DNA of 64,000 bases from Hominenteromicrobium sp900549945 (GCA_902472305.1 CABRNK010000015.1:1-64000); one strand, 5' to 3'. Counted from the stretch's first letter, positions 8,046 to 16,716 are shown. The notes: generated by a model from the sequence alone, not told the origin. Translations and numbers: made by a program.

Positions 8046-10973
8046 ATGAGGGCGACAAAAAGCAAACTGCTGGCATTCGTTTTGTCGGCGGCCATGGTAT
8101 TGGCCTTGCCGGGGACAGTGTTTGCAGCAGATGTCTCTGTGCCGGAGACTTCTGCGTGTATACTGACGGAAGGCTGTACATTAACTGAAGGCCATGAGGG
8201 AGAGTGTATACTCGTTCCGCAAAAGGAGGACGATATACCTGAGGTTTGCACACAGACAGAAGGATGTGTTTTGCAGGCCGGCCATGAAGGCGAGTGCAGG
8301 ACAGAAGATGCGGCTGATGTCGGCGAAGCATTCCAAGCGTGTACGTTGACGGATGGCTGCGTATTGGAGGCTGACCACGACGGGGCGTGTGTGACGGAGA
8401 AGCCTTCTGATGAGGAAACAGAAGCAATGTGCACGTTAACGGAAGGCTGCACTCTGAAAGCAGACCATGCGGGTGCGTGTATAACGGAAGCTGAAAACAG
8501 TGATGGCGTATCTCCTGCGGCGGACACAGAGAATGCTGCGCGCCTGCCTGTCGTGTATTATGGCGGAACCAAGGGCAACGATGATAATACAGGAGCAGAT
8601 GAGAAAAACGCCGTTAGAACGCTGGAGAAGGCGCTGGAACTTGTGACAGAGGGTGGCACTGTTATGGTGTGCGCTCCGATATATACGAATGACGACGTTG
8701 TGATAGAGAACGTAACACTCAAGCGTGCGGGAGGCTTTGCGGGAAAACTGCTGTATGTGAACACTGGATCGCTGACGCTCAAAGATGTGACGATTGACGG
8801 TAGTAAAGATACCATTTCAGCCACAGACTATAGCGCACTGATTAATTTTACCCAAAAGAACACTACGCTGAACATAAATGAGGGTACAAGGCTTATCAAT
8901 AACGGCGCGATGGCGGTGTATGTTAATGATGGCCAAACGGTAAACATGACAGGCGGCGTTATCAGCGGCAATGAATCACAGACAGACGGCGGCGGTATTT
9001 TCGTACAGGGTGGAACTGTGAATCTGAACGGCGGTGAAATTACTGCAAATCAGTCCGAAAGATGCGGCGGCGGTATTTGCGTTCTTGGTACAGGTAGTAT
9101 ATACTTAAATGGAACGAGCGTCTCAGGCAACAGCGCTGTGTGTGGCGGTGGTATTTATCTCGAAGGCCGGGGCGGCTCCGCCACGCTTGTAATGCAGGGT
9201 GGAGAGATTACAGGCAACAGCCTGACGGCAAACACTGATGGTACGGACTACTGGGTGGCAGATGGCGCAGGTATTTGCGGATTTGGCGGCAATGCCGTAA
9301 TTGATATTCAAGGCGGGACAATCGCAAATAATAACGTCAGTGTAGAAGGCGTAGGCGATGGCGCTGGCTCCGCAGTTTCCCTGAATAACGGAGATGGTTT
9401 GAGTTTCCCGGTGCTGAAGCTGAGTGGGAGCCCAATGATTTCCGGCGATGTGTTTCTTTGGGATGAAGATAGTACAGGCCCAGTGATTGAAGCTGCTGCT
9501 GATCTCGCTTGTGCGGCTCCTATTGAAATAAATGCAAATTATAGAACGACTGGTACTGTTGCCGTGCGTTTTCCGGAGGGCACCGATGCCGTCGGCAAGG
9601 AATCCTTGTTTACAACAGAAGATGAAATGACTATGCTGTTGGGCGATGAGCATGAACTGGCGTGGGGAGAGACAATAAGAGTAGTTTTCAACTCCCCGGA
9701 TAATAGAGATACCTATAAAAAGATTTATATTAGACCAGACTCAGCCATTGATCCGTCACAAGCTCCGACAGTAGAAGGCGGAGAGGTAACGCCGCCGGCC
9801 GGTTATATTCTGAGCGGCTGGAGAGAATATGGGGAGCAAGACTTCTGGGATTTTGAAACAAAAATCTCGGATAGAAAGACGCTTTTAGCAGTTTGGGGTC
9901 TGGATACGCCTAGCATTACGGTCGATCAGGATAAGGAAAGCGCCCATGTAGGAGAACAGATTACGCTTACAGCTTCTGCGGGGCATCAAGTAAAAGATGC
10001 CGTATTTTCTTACCAGTGGTATAAGGGTGGAAACAAACTGGATGGAGAGACAAATTCTGTTCTTACAGTAACAGAAAGCGGCAGCTATACGGTGAAGGTT
10101 TCAGCTTCTGACGGGAAACTGACCTCGGCCGAAGTCGAAAGTGAAGCGGTGAATTGTACCATAACCGACCATTCCTACAGCAGTGCGTGGACAACAGATG
10201 GAACAAACCATTGGCATGAGTGCACGGTGTGCGGTGCGAAAAAGGATTCTGCAGCCCACAGTGGTGGGAAAGCCACTTGCGAGAGTCAAGCATTGTGTGA
10301 AGTTTGTGGAGCTGCTTATGGTGCGCTGAATCCGGACAACCATACTGGTAAGACGGAAGTGCGTGGAGATAAAGCGGCTACCTGTACGGCGGAAGGCTAT
10401 ACGGGGGATACTTATTGCGCCGGCTGCGGAGAAAAGCTGGCGGTTGGAATCGTGTTGCCGAAGATCGATCATACTTTCGGCGAATGGACGGTAACAAAAG
10501 AGCCGACCGAGACAGCAACAGGCGAGAAAGAGCGCATATGCTCTGTTTGCGGTGCAATAGATAAGGCAGAGATTCCTGTGCTTGGCCATACGCACAGCTA
10601 TGGGAAGGATTGGGAGTCTGACGCCGACAATCACTGGCATGAATGTGACTGTGGGGAAAAGGCTGACGTAGCCGCCCATATTTATGGGGATTGGACGATT
10701 ACAAAGGCAGCTACTGCCACAGAGGCAGGTAGCCGCGAAAAGTATTGCACAGTTTGTGATTATAAGGTAACGGAGAGTATCCCTGCTGCTGGCACGATCA
10801 CGACGCCAACAGCCACTCCAAGTCCAACAGCGGTGCCGGAGAATGGAGGCTCTAAGGGACCACAGACAGGCGACACGAACCAGTTGCTTCTTTGGGCTGG
10901 TTTATTTACAGTTACAGGTGCGGGCCTGCTTAGCGCTTTGTTTTATAAGTTGAAAGGAAAGAATAGCAAGTAA
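8046..10973 (+). CDS. Sortase-type cell-surface protein with Cys/His repeats and beta-helix
   Basis: This 975-residue protein starts with a signal peptide (about 1-27). Four repeats follow of the pattern C-x5-C-x5-H-x3-C (residues 38-54, 68-84, 99-115, 129-145), a spacing that could bind metal. Residues about 175-470 are short glycine/asparagine-rich turns (for example GGVISGNESQTDGGGIFV), typical of a right-handed parallel beta-helix. An Ig-like segment follows (about 625-700). Next come HWHECxxCG-type repeats, and finally PQTGD, a hydrophobic span and KLKGKNSK, a variant LPXTG sorting signal. It is probably covalently wall-anchored and adhesive or ligand-binding. AGAGG lies ten bases before ATG 8046. 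Codons are AT-richer than in neighbouring genes, suggesting transfer. It lies just downstream of the repeat leader and terminator. Confidence 0.88.
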   Translation: MRATKSKLLAFVLSAAMVLALPGTVFAADVSVPETSACILTEGCTLTEGHEGECILVPQKEDDIPEVCTQTEGCVLQAGHEGECRTEDAADVGEAFQACTLTDGCVLEADHDGACVTEKPSDEETEAMCTLTEGCTLKADHAGACITEAENSDGVSPAADTENAARLPVVYYGGTKGNDDNTGADEKNAVRTLEKALELVTEGGTVMVCAPIYTNDDVVIENVTLKRAGGFAGKLLYVNTGSLTLKDVTIDGSKDTISATDYSALINFTQKNTTLNINEGTRLINNGAMAVYVNDGQTVNMTGGVISGNESQTDGGGIFVQGGTVNLNGGEITANQSERCGGGICVLGTGSIYLNGTSVSGNSAVCGGGIYLEGRGGSATLVMQGGEITGNSLTANTDGTDYWVADGAGICGFGGNAVIDIQGGTIANNNVSVEGVGDGAGSAVSLNNGDGLSFPVLKLSGSPMISGDVFLWDEDSTGPVIEAAADLACAAPIEINANYRTTGTVAVRFPEGTDAVGKESLFTTEDEMTMLLGDEHELAWGETIRVVFNSPDNRDTYKKIYIRPDSAIDPSQAPTVEGGEVTPPAGYILSGWREYGEQDFWDFETKISDRKTLLAVWGLDTPSITVDQDKESAHVGEQITLTASAGHQVKDAVFSYQWYKGGNKLDGETNSVLTVTESGSYTVKVSASDGKLTSAEVESEAVNCTITDHSYSSAWTTDGTNHWHECTVCGAKKDSAAHSGGKATCESQALCEVCGAAYGALNPDNHTGKTEVRGDKAATCTAEGYTGDTYCAGCGEKLAVGIVLPKIDHTFGEWTVTKEPTETATGEKERICSVCGAIDKAEIPVLGHTHSYGKDWESDADNHWHECDCGEKADVAAHIYGDWTITKAATATEAGSREKYCTVCDYKVTESIPAAGTITTPTATPSPTAVPENGGSKGPQTGDTNQLLLWAGLFTVTGAGLLSALFYKLKGKNSK

Positions 10974-10990
10974 AGATCTCTGAATGTAGG

Positions 10991-11029
10991 AGGATCATCT
11001 TATGAATTCCATAAGGTGATCCTTCTTTT
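10991..11029 (+). terminator. Terminator after surface-protein gene
   Basis: A 14-bp stem (AGGATCATCTTATG with CATAAGGTGATCCT, one G-U pair) and a five-base loop are followed by a T-rich tail. Confidence 0.85.
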
Positions 11030-11088
11030 ATTAAAAGTAAGAAAACGTAAAAGCAAAATCGTAAAAAACAGGGGACAGTCAACCTAAT

Positions 11089-11238
11089 GAAGCCTTCAGC
11101 CTCCTGCACGAAACGCTCAAACTGCGCGTTGTCCTGATCGGCATAGTCGCCGCCGTATCCGGCACGCAGCGAGACAAAATCGGTTTTGCCTGCGATTGAA
11201 GGGGGCACAAGGCCTTCTTGTGCGTACGATAAATCAAA
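11089..11238 (-). pseudogene. Fragment of GH25 lysozyme
   Basis: Minus-strand translation from 11238 reads FDLSYAQEGLV, then TDFVSLRAGYGGDYADQD, then AQFERFVQEAEGF. These correspond to the GIDVSYAQ and DFVILRAGYG strands and the following helix of glycoside hydrolase family 25. Only about 50 residues remain, without a start codon or the catalytic DWE region, so it is a relic. A complete GH25 gene occurs at 57639-58556 but is not the same sequence. Together with the nearby recombinase remnant it suggests a decayed phage or integrative element. Confidence 0.6.
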
Positions 11239-11525
11239 TCCATCAATTATCCTCCGCGTTCGGCGCTAACCAGAAGCGAAGTTTCCGCAAGAGAATCGCG
11301 GACGGAAGTTGTTACAGCAATTGTTGGCGTAAGCGAAACCGCACAGCCGCGCTGGCATTTACACGATGACCGCTGGCGAAACGGAAATGAGATTCACAGA
11401 CGGTGTAAGCGAAATCTATGCCGAGCGCACACCTTATGGCTGCATAGGAGAAGCGGGCAGCAATGGAACGGCTGCCCGAACCGGAACAGTAGCCGCGTTT
11501 TTCAACACACAGTTTTTGCAAAGGA
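11239..11525. other. Unassigned remnant DNA inside island
   Basis: Short open frames exist on both strands but none has a ribosome binding site or recognisable family. GTAAGCGAAA occurs twice, about 70 bases apart (near 11330 and 11404), suggesting eroded repeats. I see no functional gene here. Confidence 0.4.
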
Positions 11526-11723
11526 TTTGCATCGTTATGCTATGCGAATGATGTTCCCCTCAAGGGGACTCAACAACTTATGGGACATGGCGATCAAACA
11601 ATGACTCTGTACTACATCCAAATTGAAGAACAAACCGTGCGCGGCCAGCTTGAAAGTTTACACAACGCTTTGGTTATATGGAAATTTAGAACAAATGTAA
11701 GGATTATGGATAAAAAAACCTAG
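11526..11723 (+). pseudogene. Tyrosine recombinase (integrase) C-terminal remnant
   Basis: The frame reads FASLCYANDVPLK, then QQLMGHGDQTMTLYY, then IQIEEQTVRGQLESLHN, ending at TAG 11721. This is the C-terminal catalytic end of a phage-type integrase: the FASLCYANDVPLK helix, the MGH motif with its active-site histidine, and the tyrosine nucleophile in TLYY. The upstream part, including the HxLRHT arginine motif, is missing. The relic ends 34 bases before the right direct repeat at 11757, the position an integrase gene usually takes beside its attachment site. It supports an integrative-element origin for the island. Confidence 0.7.
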
Positions 11724-11756
11724 ATTTTGTGCGAGATTTCACAAAAGTTTGATTAA

Positions 11757-11770
11757 CTGTTGACTTAATT
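11757..11770 (+). repeat. Right copy of 14-bp direct repeat flanking island
   Basis: CTGTTGACTTAATT matches 7607-7620 exactly. Here it also contains the -35 box of the arsR-type gene. The integrase remnant ends just upstream. Confidence 0.5.
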
Positions 11771-11787
11771 AAAAAACGTGATATAAT
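11760..11787 (+). promoter_or_regulatory. Promoter of the ArsR-NifX gene
   Basis: TTGACT (11760-11765) and TATAAT (11782-11787) have a 16-base spacer. The operator palindrome overlaps the -10 box and start site. Confidence 0.8.
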
Positions 11788-11805
11788 TAAGCAAGAGCTT
11801 AATTA
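11784..11805 (+). promoter_or_regulatory. Candidate ArsR-type operator palindrome
   Basis: TAATTAAGC and GCTTAATTA form a perfect inverted repeat with four bases (AAGA) between. It lies over the start of transcription, 15 bases before the ATG. Position and symmetry fit autorepression by the ArsR-like protein encoded next. Confidence 0.7.
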
Positions 11806-11819
11806 AAGGTGGTGCTGAA

Positions 11820-12617
11820 ATGGCTGGAAGCGGGGCGGTGTTTAAGGCGCTGGCGGATGAAAACCGTATGCTGATCCTGCGGCTTTTGCTGCGGCGCAAC
11901 TGCTGCGTGCGCGCGCTGTCGCGTCAGCTCGATATTTCAGAGGCGGCGGTCTCGCAGCATTTGAAGGTGCTGCGCGAGGCCGGGCTGATCCTCGGCGAGA
12001 AATCCGGCTATTTCACGCACTATACGGTCAATCGGCCTGCGCTGCATGCGCTTTCGGACATGCTCTCCGAGATGGCGCGCGCGGCGGAATGCGTGCCCTG
12101 CACGCCGCTGCACGGCGGCTGCTCAGCGGCAGAGTTTGAAAAGTGCCGCAACGCCGCGCTGACGGCGCAGCCGGCCGGCGAGAAAATCGAGTGGAAAGGA
12201 AACAGAAACATGAAAATTGCAGTTACCTATCAGAACGGCCAGATCTTCCAGCATTTCGGCCATTGCGAAGCGTTCAAATTCTATAATGTGGAGGACAACG
12301 CCGTCGTGTCAAGCGAGATCGTCAGCGCGGTGGGCAGCGGTCACGGCGCACTGGCCGGCTTTTTGAAAACGCACGGTGCGGATACGCTGATCTGCGGCGG
12401 CATTGGCGGCGGCGCGCGCACGGCGCTGGCCGAGGCGGGCATCGAGCTGTTCCCGGGCGCTTCCGGTAGCGCGGATGCGGCGGTGCAGTCGCTCCTGAAC
12501 GGCACGCTCGTGTTCAACCCGGATACCGTGTGCACCCATCACCACCACGGCGAGGGGCATGACTGCGGCAGCCACAGCTGCGGCGCGCACAAGAACGGCT
12601 GTGCGGGCAATCATTAA
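11820..12617 (+). CDS. ArsR-like regulator fused to NifX/NifB-type metal-cluster domain
   Basis: The 265-residue protein begins with an ArsR winged helix-turn-helix (about 1-85: KALADENRMLILRLLL, then ISEAAVSQHLKVLREAGLI). A cysteine-containing linker follows. From residue 131 (MKIAVTYQNGQIFQHFGHCEAF) comes a dinitrogenase iron-molybdenum cofactor biosynthesis (NifX/NifB-like) domain with GGIGGGARTALAEAGI. The protein ends in a Cys/His-rich tail (CTHHHHGEGHDCG...). NifX-type domains bind iron-sulfur or metal clusters. I infer a metal- or cluster-responsive repressor. A good internal site (GAAAGGA, nine bases before the in-frame ATG 12210) would also give the NifX part alone. The operator palindrome just upstream suggests autoregulation. 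It begins immediately right of the island. Confidence 0.82.
   Translation: MAGSGAVFKALADENRMLILRLLLRRNCCVRALSRQLDISEAAVSQHLKVLREAGLILGEKSGYFTHYTVNRPALHALSDMLSEMARAAECVPCTPLHGGCSAAEFEKCRNAALTAQPAGEKIEWKGNRNMKIAVTYQNGQIFQHFGHCEAFKFYNVEDNAVVSSEIVSAVGSGHGALAGFLKTHGADTLICGGIGGGARTALAEAGIELFPGASGSADAAVQSLLNGTLVFNPDTVCTHHHHGEGHDCGSHSCGAHKNGCAGNH
12194..12212 (+). promoter_or_regulatory. Internal ribosome binding site and start in the fusion gene
   Basis: GAAAGGA (12194-12200) precedes ATG 12210-12212 in the same frame as the fusion. The residues after it are the normal beginning of a stand-alone NifX-like protein. The two domains were probably once separate adjacent genes, and two products may still be made. 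Confidence 0.5.
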
Positions 12618-12652
12618 GAAATAAGGCGCTGCGGCACAGCGCGCTTTATAGG

Positions 12653-12697
12653 GCAGGGGCATCGCTCTTTTGTAGAGCGGCGCCCCTGCCTTTTTTA
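12653..12697 (+). terminator. Terminator after ArsR-NifX gene
   Basis: GGCAGGGGC pairs with GCCCCTGCC around an inner GCTC/GAGC stem, followed by six T. Confidence 0.88.
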
Positions 12698-12826
12698 AAA
12701 TCAAAGAATATGGTCGAAACGCCCAATGAACAATTGAAAATATATGCAAAACATAGAAATTACATTCTTTGCCACATCTTTAACGCCGCGGTGTTATAAT
12801 GGAGCGTAGTCACGGAGGATGTGCCT

Positions 12827-13891
12827 ATGAAATATAAAAGCTGTATTCGCGATTTCGCGCTGACACTGCTGATTTTAGCGGTGTCGTCTGCGGCGATGAT
12901 CTTTCTGCAAAAGGCATTTGACATACGGGCGCTGGCGCCGATGGTGTTCGTCATGGCGGTTTTTCTGGTTTCGCTGACGACGCGCGGCTATCTGTACGGG
13001 ATCGCCGCGTCGCTGGCCGGCGTGCTTGCCGTCAATTTCGCCTTTACTTTTCCGTATTTTGAGTTGAGCTTTTCCGCGCCGGAGAATGTGTTTTCCGGTA
13101 TCGCCATGCTTTTTGTCGCTGTGATGACGAGCACGCTCACGACGAACATCAAAAAGCAGGAGCGCATGCGCGCGGAGAACGAGAAGGAGAAGGTTCGGGC
13201 GAATCTGCTCCGTGCTGTTTCCCACGATCTGCGCACGCCGCTGACTGCCATTTACGGCGCGTGCTCTACGGTTGCTGAAAACTACGACCAGCTGGAAAGG
13301 GAACAGAAGCTGAAGCTCCTGCGCGAGGTCTGTGCCGACGCCGAATGGCTGAACCGGATGGTGGAAAATTTGCTCTCCGTCACGCGGATCGACAGCGGGC
13401 AGGTCTCCGTGCAGAAATCGCCGACGGTGCTCGAGGAGCTGGTCGACGCGGTGCTCGTGAAATTCCGAAAGCACTATCCGGGGCAGCCCGTCGAGGCGCA
13501 GATTCCCGAGGCGTTCATCATCATTCCGATGGATTCGATTTTGATCGAGCAGGTTATTATCAATCTGCTTGAAAACGCGGTGTTCCATGCCGCCGGCATG
13601 ACGCGGCTTGTGCTGCGCGTGTCTGCGCGCGGAAGCCGCGCGGTTTTCGAAGTTTCCGATGACGGCTGCGGCATTCCGGCAGAACGGCTCGAATCGCTTT
13701 TTTCCGGCGCGGGGGAGCGCGATGCACCGTCCGCAGACAGCAGCCGGCACAGCATGGGGATCGGCCTTTCCGTCTGTGCGACGATCATCCGTGCACACGG
13801 CGGCGAGCTGCGTGCGGAAAGCGCCGTGAACCGCGGCACGACGTTCCGCTTTGCGCTCGAAATGGAGGAGGACGCGCATGAGCAACAATAA
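12827..13891 (+). CDS. KdpD-like sensor histidine kinase without N-terminal KdpD domain
   Basis: The 354-residue protein has four predicted membrane spans in a DUF4118/KdpD-type module (about 8-105). A dimerisation domain with the phospho-acceptor H133 in AVSHDLRTPL follows, then an HATPase domain with an N box (NLLENAVFHA) and G boxes (DDGCGIP, GIGLSV). It lacks the large N-terminal KdpD and universal-stress-protein domains of the 900-residue enterobacterial KdpD. It would phosphorylate the response regulator whose gene overlaps its 3' end by 14 bases. TrkH/TrkA genes follow, so the signal is probably potassium or turgor. ATG 12827 is seven bases after ACGGAGGA. Confidence 0.88.
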   Translation: MKYKSCIRDFALTLLILAVSSAAMIFLQKAFDIRALAPMVFVMAVFLVSLTTRGYLYGIAASLAGVLAVNFAFTFPYFELSFSAPENVFSGIAMLFVAVMTSTLTTNIKKQERMRAENEKEKVRANLLRAVSHDLRTPLTAIYGACSTVAENYDQLEREQKLKLLREVCADAEWLNRMVENLLSVTRIDSGQVSVQKSPTVLEELVDAVLVKFRKHYPGQPVEAQIPEAFIIIPMDSILIEQVIINLLENAVFHAAGMTRLVLRVSARGSRAVFEVSDDGCGIPAERLESLFSGAGERDAPSADSSRHSMGIGLSVCATIIRAHGGELRAESAVNRGTTFRFALEMEEDAHEQQ

Positions 13892-14639
13892 ATTTAAGGT
13901 TTTGATCGTCGAGGACGACGTGAACATCAGCAGCGTTTTGGAAACGCTGCTGCAAACGGACGGCTATCAGGCGCTGACGGCGCGGACCTGCACCGCGGGA
14001 TTCGCGCTTTTCCGCTCGCATACGCTCGACCTCATCATTCTGGATCTGGGCCTGCCCGACCGCGACGGCATGGAGCTGATCGGCGTGATCCGGGAAAAGA
14101 GCGCCGTGCCGATCATCGTGCTTTCGGCGCGGACGACGGAGCGCGACAAGGTGATGGCGCTGGACCGCGGCGCAAACGACTACATCGCAAAGCCGTTCGG
14201 CAGCGGCGAGCTTCTGGCGCGCGTCCGTGCGGTGCTGCGCAGCAGCCGGCACAGCATGACCGGCATGCTGCCCGGCAGGCGGTTTACAGCGGGCGGCCTC
14301 GTCATAGATTACGACCGCCGGCAGGTCTTTGTGGACGGCGAGGAGATCCGGCTGACGCAGACGGAGTACAACATCGTCGTTCTGCTCTCCGAGCATGCCG
14401 GCCGCGTGATGACGTATGCGGCGATCGTTCGCGCGGTTTGGGGCGGCGCCGATTCCGGCAGCACCAAGCGCCTGCAGGTTAATATGGCGAATATCCGCAA
14501 GAAATTCGGGAGCCGGCCGGGCGATAACCCGTATATTCAGAACGAGCTCGGCGTCGGGTACCGCATGCTCGAGGAGGATGCGGTAAAAAGCCCCGGTGAT
14601 ATACCGGAGGCATGCGTGTGGACGGACGCTTTAAAATAA
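13878..14639 (+). CDS. OmpR/KdpE-type response regulator
   Basis: The 253-residue protein has a receiver domain with acidic residues VEDD (11-14), the phosphorylated D56 in LIILDLGLP and the conserved lysine of YIAKPFG. A C-terminal OmpR-type winged helix (about 145-235: TQTEYNIVVLLSEHAGRVMTYAAIV...) follows. It is the cognate partner of the preceding kinase, whose stop it overlaps, and would bind DNA as a dimer after phosphorylation. The start ATG follows GGAGGAG. Twelve bases later comes the TrkH gene, so the likely target is the potassium-uptake operon itself. Confidence 0.92.
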   Translation: MSNNKFKVLIVEDDVNISSVLETLLQTDGYQALTARTCTAGFALFRSHTLDLIILDLGLPDRDGMELIGVIREKSAVPIIVLSARTTERDKVMALDRGANDYIAKPFGSGELLARVRAVLRSSRHSMTGMLPGRRFTAGGLVIDYDRRQVFVDGEEIRLTQTEYNIVVLLSEHAGRVMTYAAIVRAVWGGADSGSTKRLQVNMANIRKKFGSRPGDNPYIQNELGVGYRMLEEDAVKSPGDIPEACVWTDALK

Positions 14640-14651
14640 TGAGGTGAACCC

Positions 14652-15950
14652 ATGATTAAACTGATCAAAAAACAGTCGCCGGCGCGCATCATTGCGCTGG
14701 GCTTTGCGGCGGTGATTCTGCTCGGCTCCGTCTTGCTGATGCTGCCGTGCAGCGTGCAGGACGGCGTTACGGTGCGGTACATCGACGCGCTTTACACATC
14801 GACCAGCGCGGTCTGTGTGACCGGCCTGATCGCCATCGACGCCGGCGATACGTTTACGCCGCTCGGGCAGTTCTTTCTGGCCGCGCTCATTCAGGTCGGC
14901 GGCCTCGGCGTGACGGCGGTCGGCGCCGGCGTCATCGTGGCGATGGGCAAAAAGGTGAACATGAAGGGGCGGCATATCATCCGCGAGGCCATGAACCTCG
15001 ATTCCGGCAAGGGTACGGTTCGCTTTGTCAAGAACGTCTTTCTGACGACCGTGGCTTTTGAGCTTGCCGGCGCGGCGCTGAGCTTCATCGTTTTTGTACA
15101 GGATTATCCGCCGCTGAAGGCGGCTGGCATCAGCCTGTTCCATTCGGTGGCCGCGTTCAACAACTCCGGTTTTGACATCCTCGGCAATATGCAGAGCCTG
15201 ATCCCCTATCAAAAGGATGTGCTGCTGAACCTCGTGACCTGCGGGCTGATCTTTTTCGGCGGCATCGGCTTCCTCGTGATCCGCGAGATCGTGACGAAGC
15301 GGTTTCACTGGCGCAGGTTTTCCATGCACACGAAGGTCGTGCTGACGGTCAGCGCCGCGCTGATTGTGGTCGGCACGCTTTTGATCCGGCTGACGGAGGA
15401 CGTCACGTGGCTTGGCGCGTTTTTCTACAGCGTTTCTGCGAGAACCGCGGGCTTTTCCACGTATTCGCTCGGGCAGTTCTCCAATGCCGGGCTTTTCGTC
15501 ATCGCGGTTCTGATGTTTATCGGCGCCTCGTCCGGATCGACGGGCGGCGGCATCAAGACGAGCACGTTCTTCGTGCTCTTGCAGGGTATCAAATCAGCGG
15601 CGACGAATAAATCGGAAAAGGCGTTCCGCTATGCGGTGCCGGCAGAATCGTTCCGCAAGGCGGCGGTCATCACGCTGATGGCGCTGGGCGTCGTCGTCAC
15701 CGGTACGTATCTGATGGTCATCATGGAACCAGATGTCTCTCTGATGGACGCGCTGTTTGAAATCACGAGCGCGTTCGGCACCGTCGGCCTCTCGACCGGC
15801 ATCACGCCGGGGCTGAGCGACGGCAGCAAGCTGCTCTCTATTCTCACCATGTACATCGGGCGGCTCGGCCCGCTGACGATCGCCACGCTCTGGTACTTTA
15901 CGAAGGGCGAGCGGACCAGCTACCCCGACGGCAATATTTCAATCGGTTGA
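14652..15950 (+). CDS. TrkH/KtrB family potassium uptake channel subunit
   Basis: The 432-residue membrane protein shows the four-fold TrkH/KtrB repeat. Four pore loops carry filter glycines: TSTSAVCVTGL (about 53), AAFNNSGFD (about 170), SARTAGFST (about 265) and SAFGTVGLST (about 375). These form the potassium path in the cytoplasmic membrane. The start ATG follows GAGGTGA by five bases. The gene lies between the KdpE-like regulator and TrkA, with 17 bases to the latter's start. Its size and single TrkA partner fit a Ktr-type system. Confidence 0.92.
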   Translation: MIKLIKKQSPARIIALGFAAVILLGSVLLMLPCSVQDGVTVRYIDALYTSTSAVCVTGLIAIDAGDTFTPLGQFFLAALIQVGGLGVTAVGAGVIVAMGKKVNMKGRHIIREAMNLDSGKGTVRFVKNVFLTTVAFELAGAALSFIVFVQDYPPLKAAGISLFHSVAAFNNSGFDILGNMQSLIPYQKDVLLNLVTCGLIFFGGIGFLVIREIVTKRFHWRRFSMHTKVVLTVSAALIVVGTLLIRLTEDVTWLGAFFYSVSARTAGFSTYSLGQFSNAGLFVIAVLMFIGASSGSTGGGIKTSTFFVLLQGIKSAATNKSEKAFRYAVPAESFRKAAVITLMALGVVVTGTYLMVIMEPDVSLMDALFEITSAFGTVGLSTGITPGLSDGSKLLSILTMYIGRLGPLTIATLWYFTKGERTSYPDGNISIG

Positions 15951-15967
15951 TGCAGGAGGAAATGAAA

Positions 15968-16648
15968 ATGTTCAATAAACCGAAGAAGGAAAAGGAAACA
16001 TACGGTATTGTCGGCCTCGGCCGTTTCGGGTATGCGCTCGCGATGGAGCTCGCGGAGGCAGACGCCGACCTGCTCGTTCTGGATAAGGATGAGGAAAAGG
16101 TGCGGGAGATCCGCGAGTACACGGAAAATGCGTACGTCGTCAAGAGCCTCGACAAAAAATCGCTGGCGGAGACCGGCATCCAGAACTGCGATGTGGTGGT
16201 CGTCTGCATCGGCGAGCAGATGGATACCTCGATCCTCACGACGCTGCACCTCGTGAGCCTCGGCATCCCCACGGTGATCGCGAAGGCGAAGAGCGTGGAG
16301 CACGGCGAGATCCTCGAAAAGCTCGGCGCGGAGGTCGTTTATCCGGAGCGGGACATGGCGGTGCGCCTCGCGCACCGGCTCGAAACGTCAAAAATGCTGG
16401 ATTTCGTCCACCTGAGCGAGCAGGTCAATATCTCGAAGATCATGATTCCGGAAAAAATGCTCGGCAAGACCGTTCTGGCCGTGGATTTCCGCGGGCGGTT
16501 CGGGCTCAACATCATCGCGATCGAGAACAGCGGCGCAGTGCTGGATACGATCAACCCCGATTACGTGTTCCGCAGAGGGGATATCCTGTTCGTTTCCGGC
16601 AGCAACGCGGGCCTCAATCGCCTGCTGGAGTGGACGGAGAAAAGCTGA
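15968..16648 (+). CDS. TrkA/KtrA family potassium uptake regulatory subunit
   Basis: The 226-residue protein has a single RCK unit. Its N-terminal nucleotide-binding Rossmann domain has YGIVGLGRFGYALA near residue 15 and an acidic strand end LVLDKDEEKV. The C-terminal TrkA-C domain covers about 140-220 (GKTVLAVDFRGRFGLNII..., RRGDILFVSGS). KtrA/TrkA octamers bind ATP/ADP or NAD(H) on the cytoplasmic face and gate the TrkH/KtrB channel. The ATG at 15968 is eight bases after AGGAGG; earlier in-frame ATGs are too close to that site. The length equals typical KtrA. Confidence 0.92.
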   Translation: MFNKPKKEKETYGIVGLGRFGYALAMELAEADADLLVLDKDEEKVREIREYTENAYVVKSLDKKSLAETGIQNCDVVVVCIGEQMDTSILTTLHLVSLGIPTVIAKAKSVEHGEILEKLGAEVVYPERDMAVRLAHRLETSKMLDFVHLSEQVNISKIMIPEKMLGKTVLAVDFRGRFGLNIIAIENSGAVLDTINPDYVFRRGDILFVSGSNAGLNRLLEWTEKS

Positions 16649-16667
16649 GAGATCGGCTGAAAAAGGA

Positions 16668-16716
16668 AAAAGCATCCGAAGCCAGCGCAGAGCGCTGTGC
16701 CCGGATGCTTTTCTTT
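16668..16716. terminator. Bidirectional terminator between trkA and decarboxylase
   Basis: AAAAGCATCCG and CGGATGCTTTT form the stem around an inner GCGC hairpin. T-rich tails exist on both strands, serving the two convergent genes. Confidence 0.8.

Noticed and set aside
12769..12800. TTGCCA and TATAAT as a promoter for the KdpD-like gene
   Set aside because: The -10 box is perfect but the spacer would be 20 bases, so only the -10 box is credible and the -35 is unresolved.
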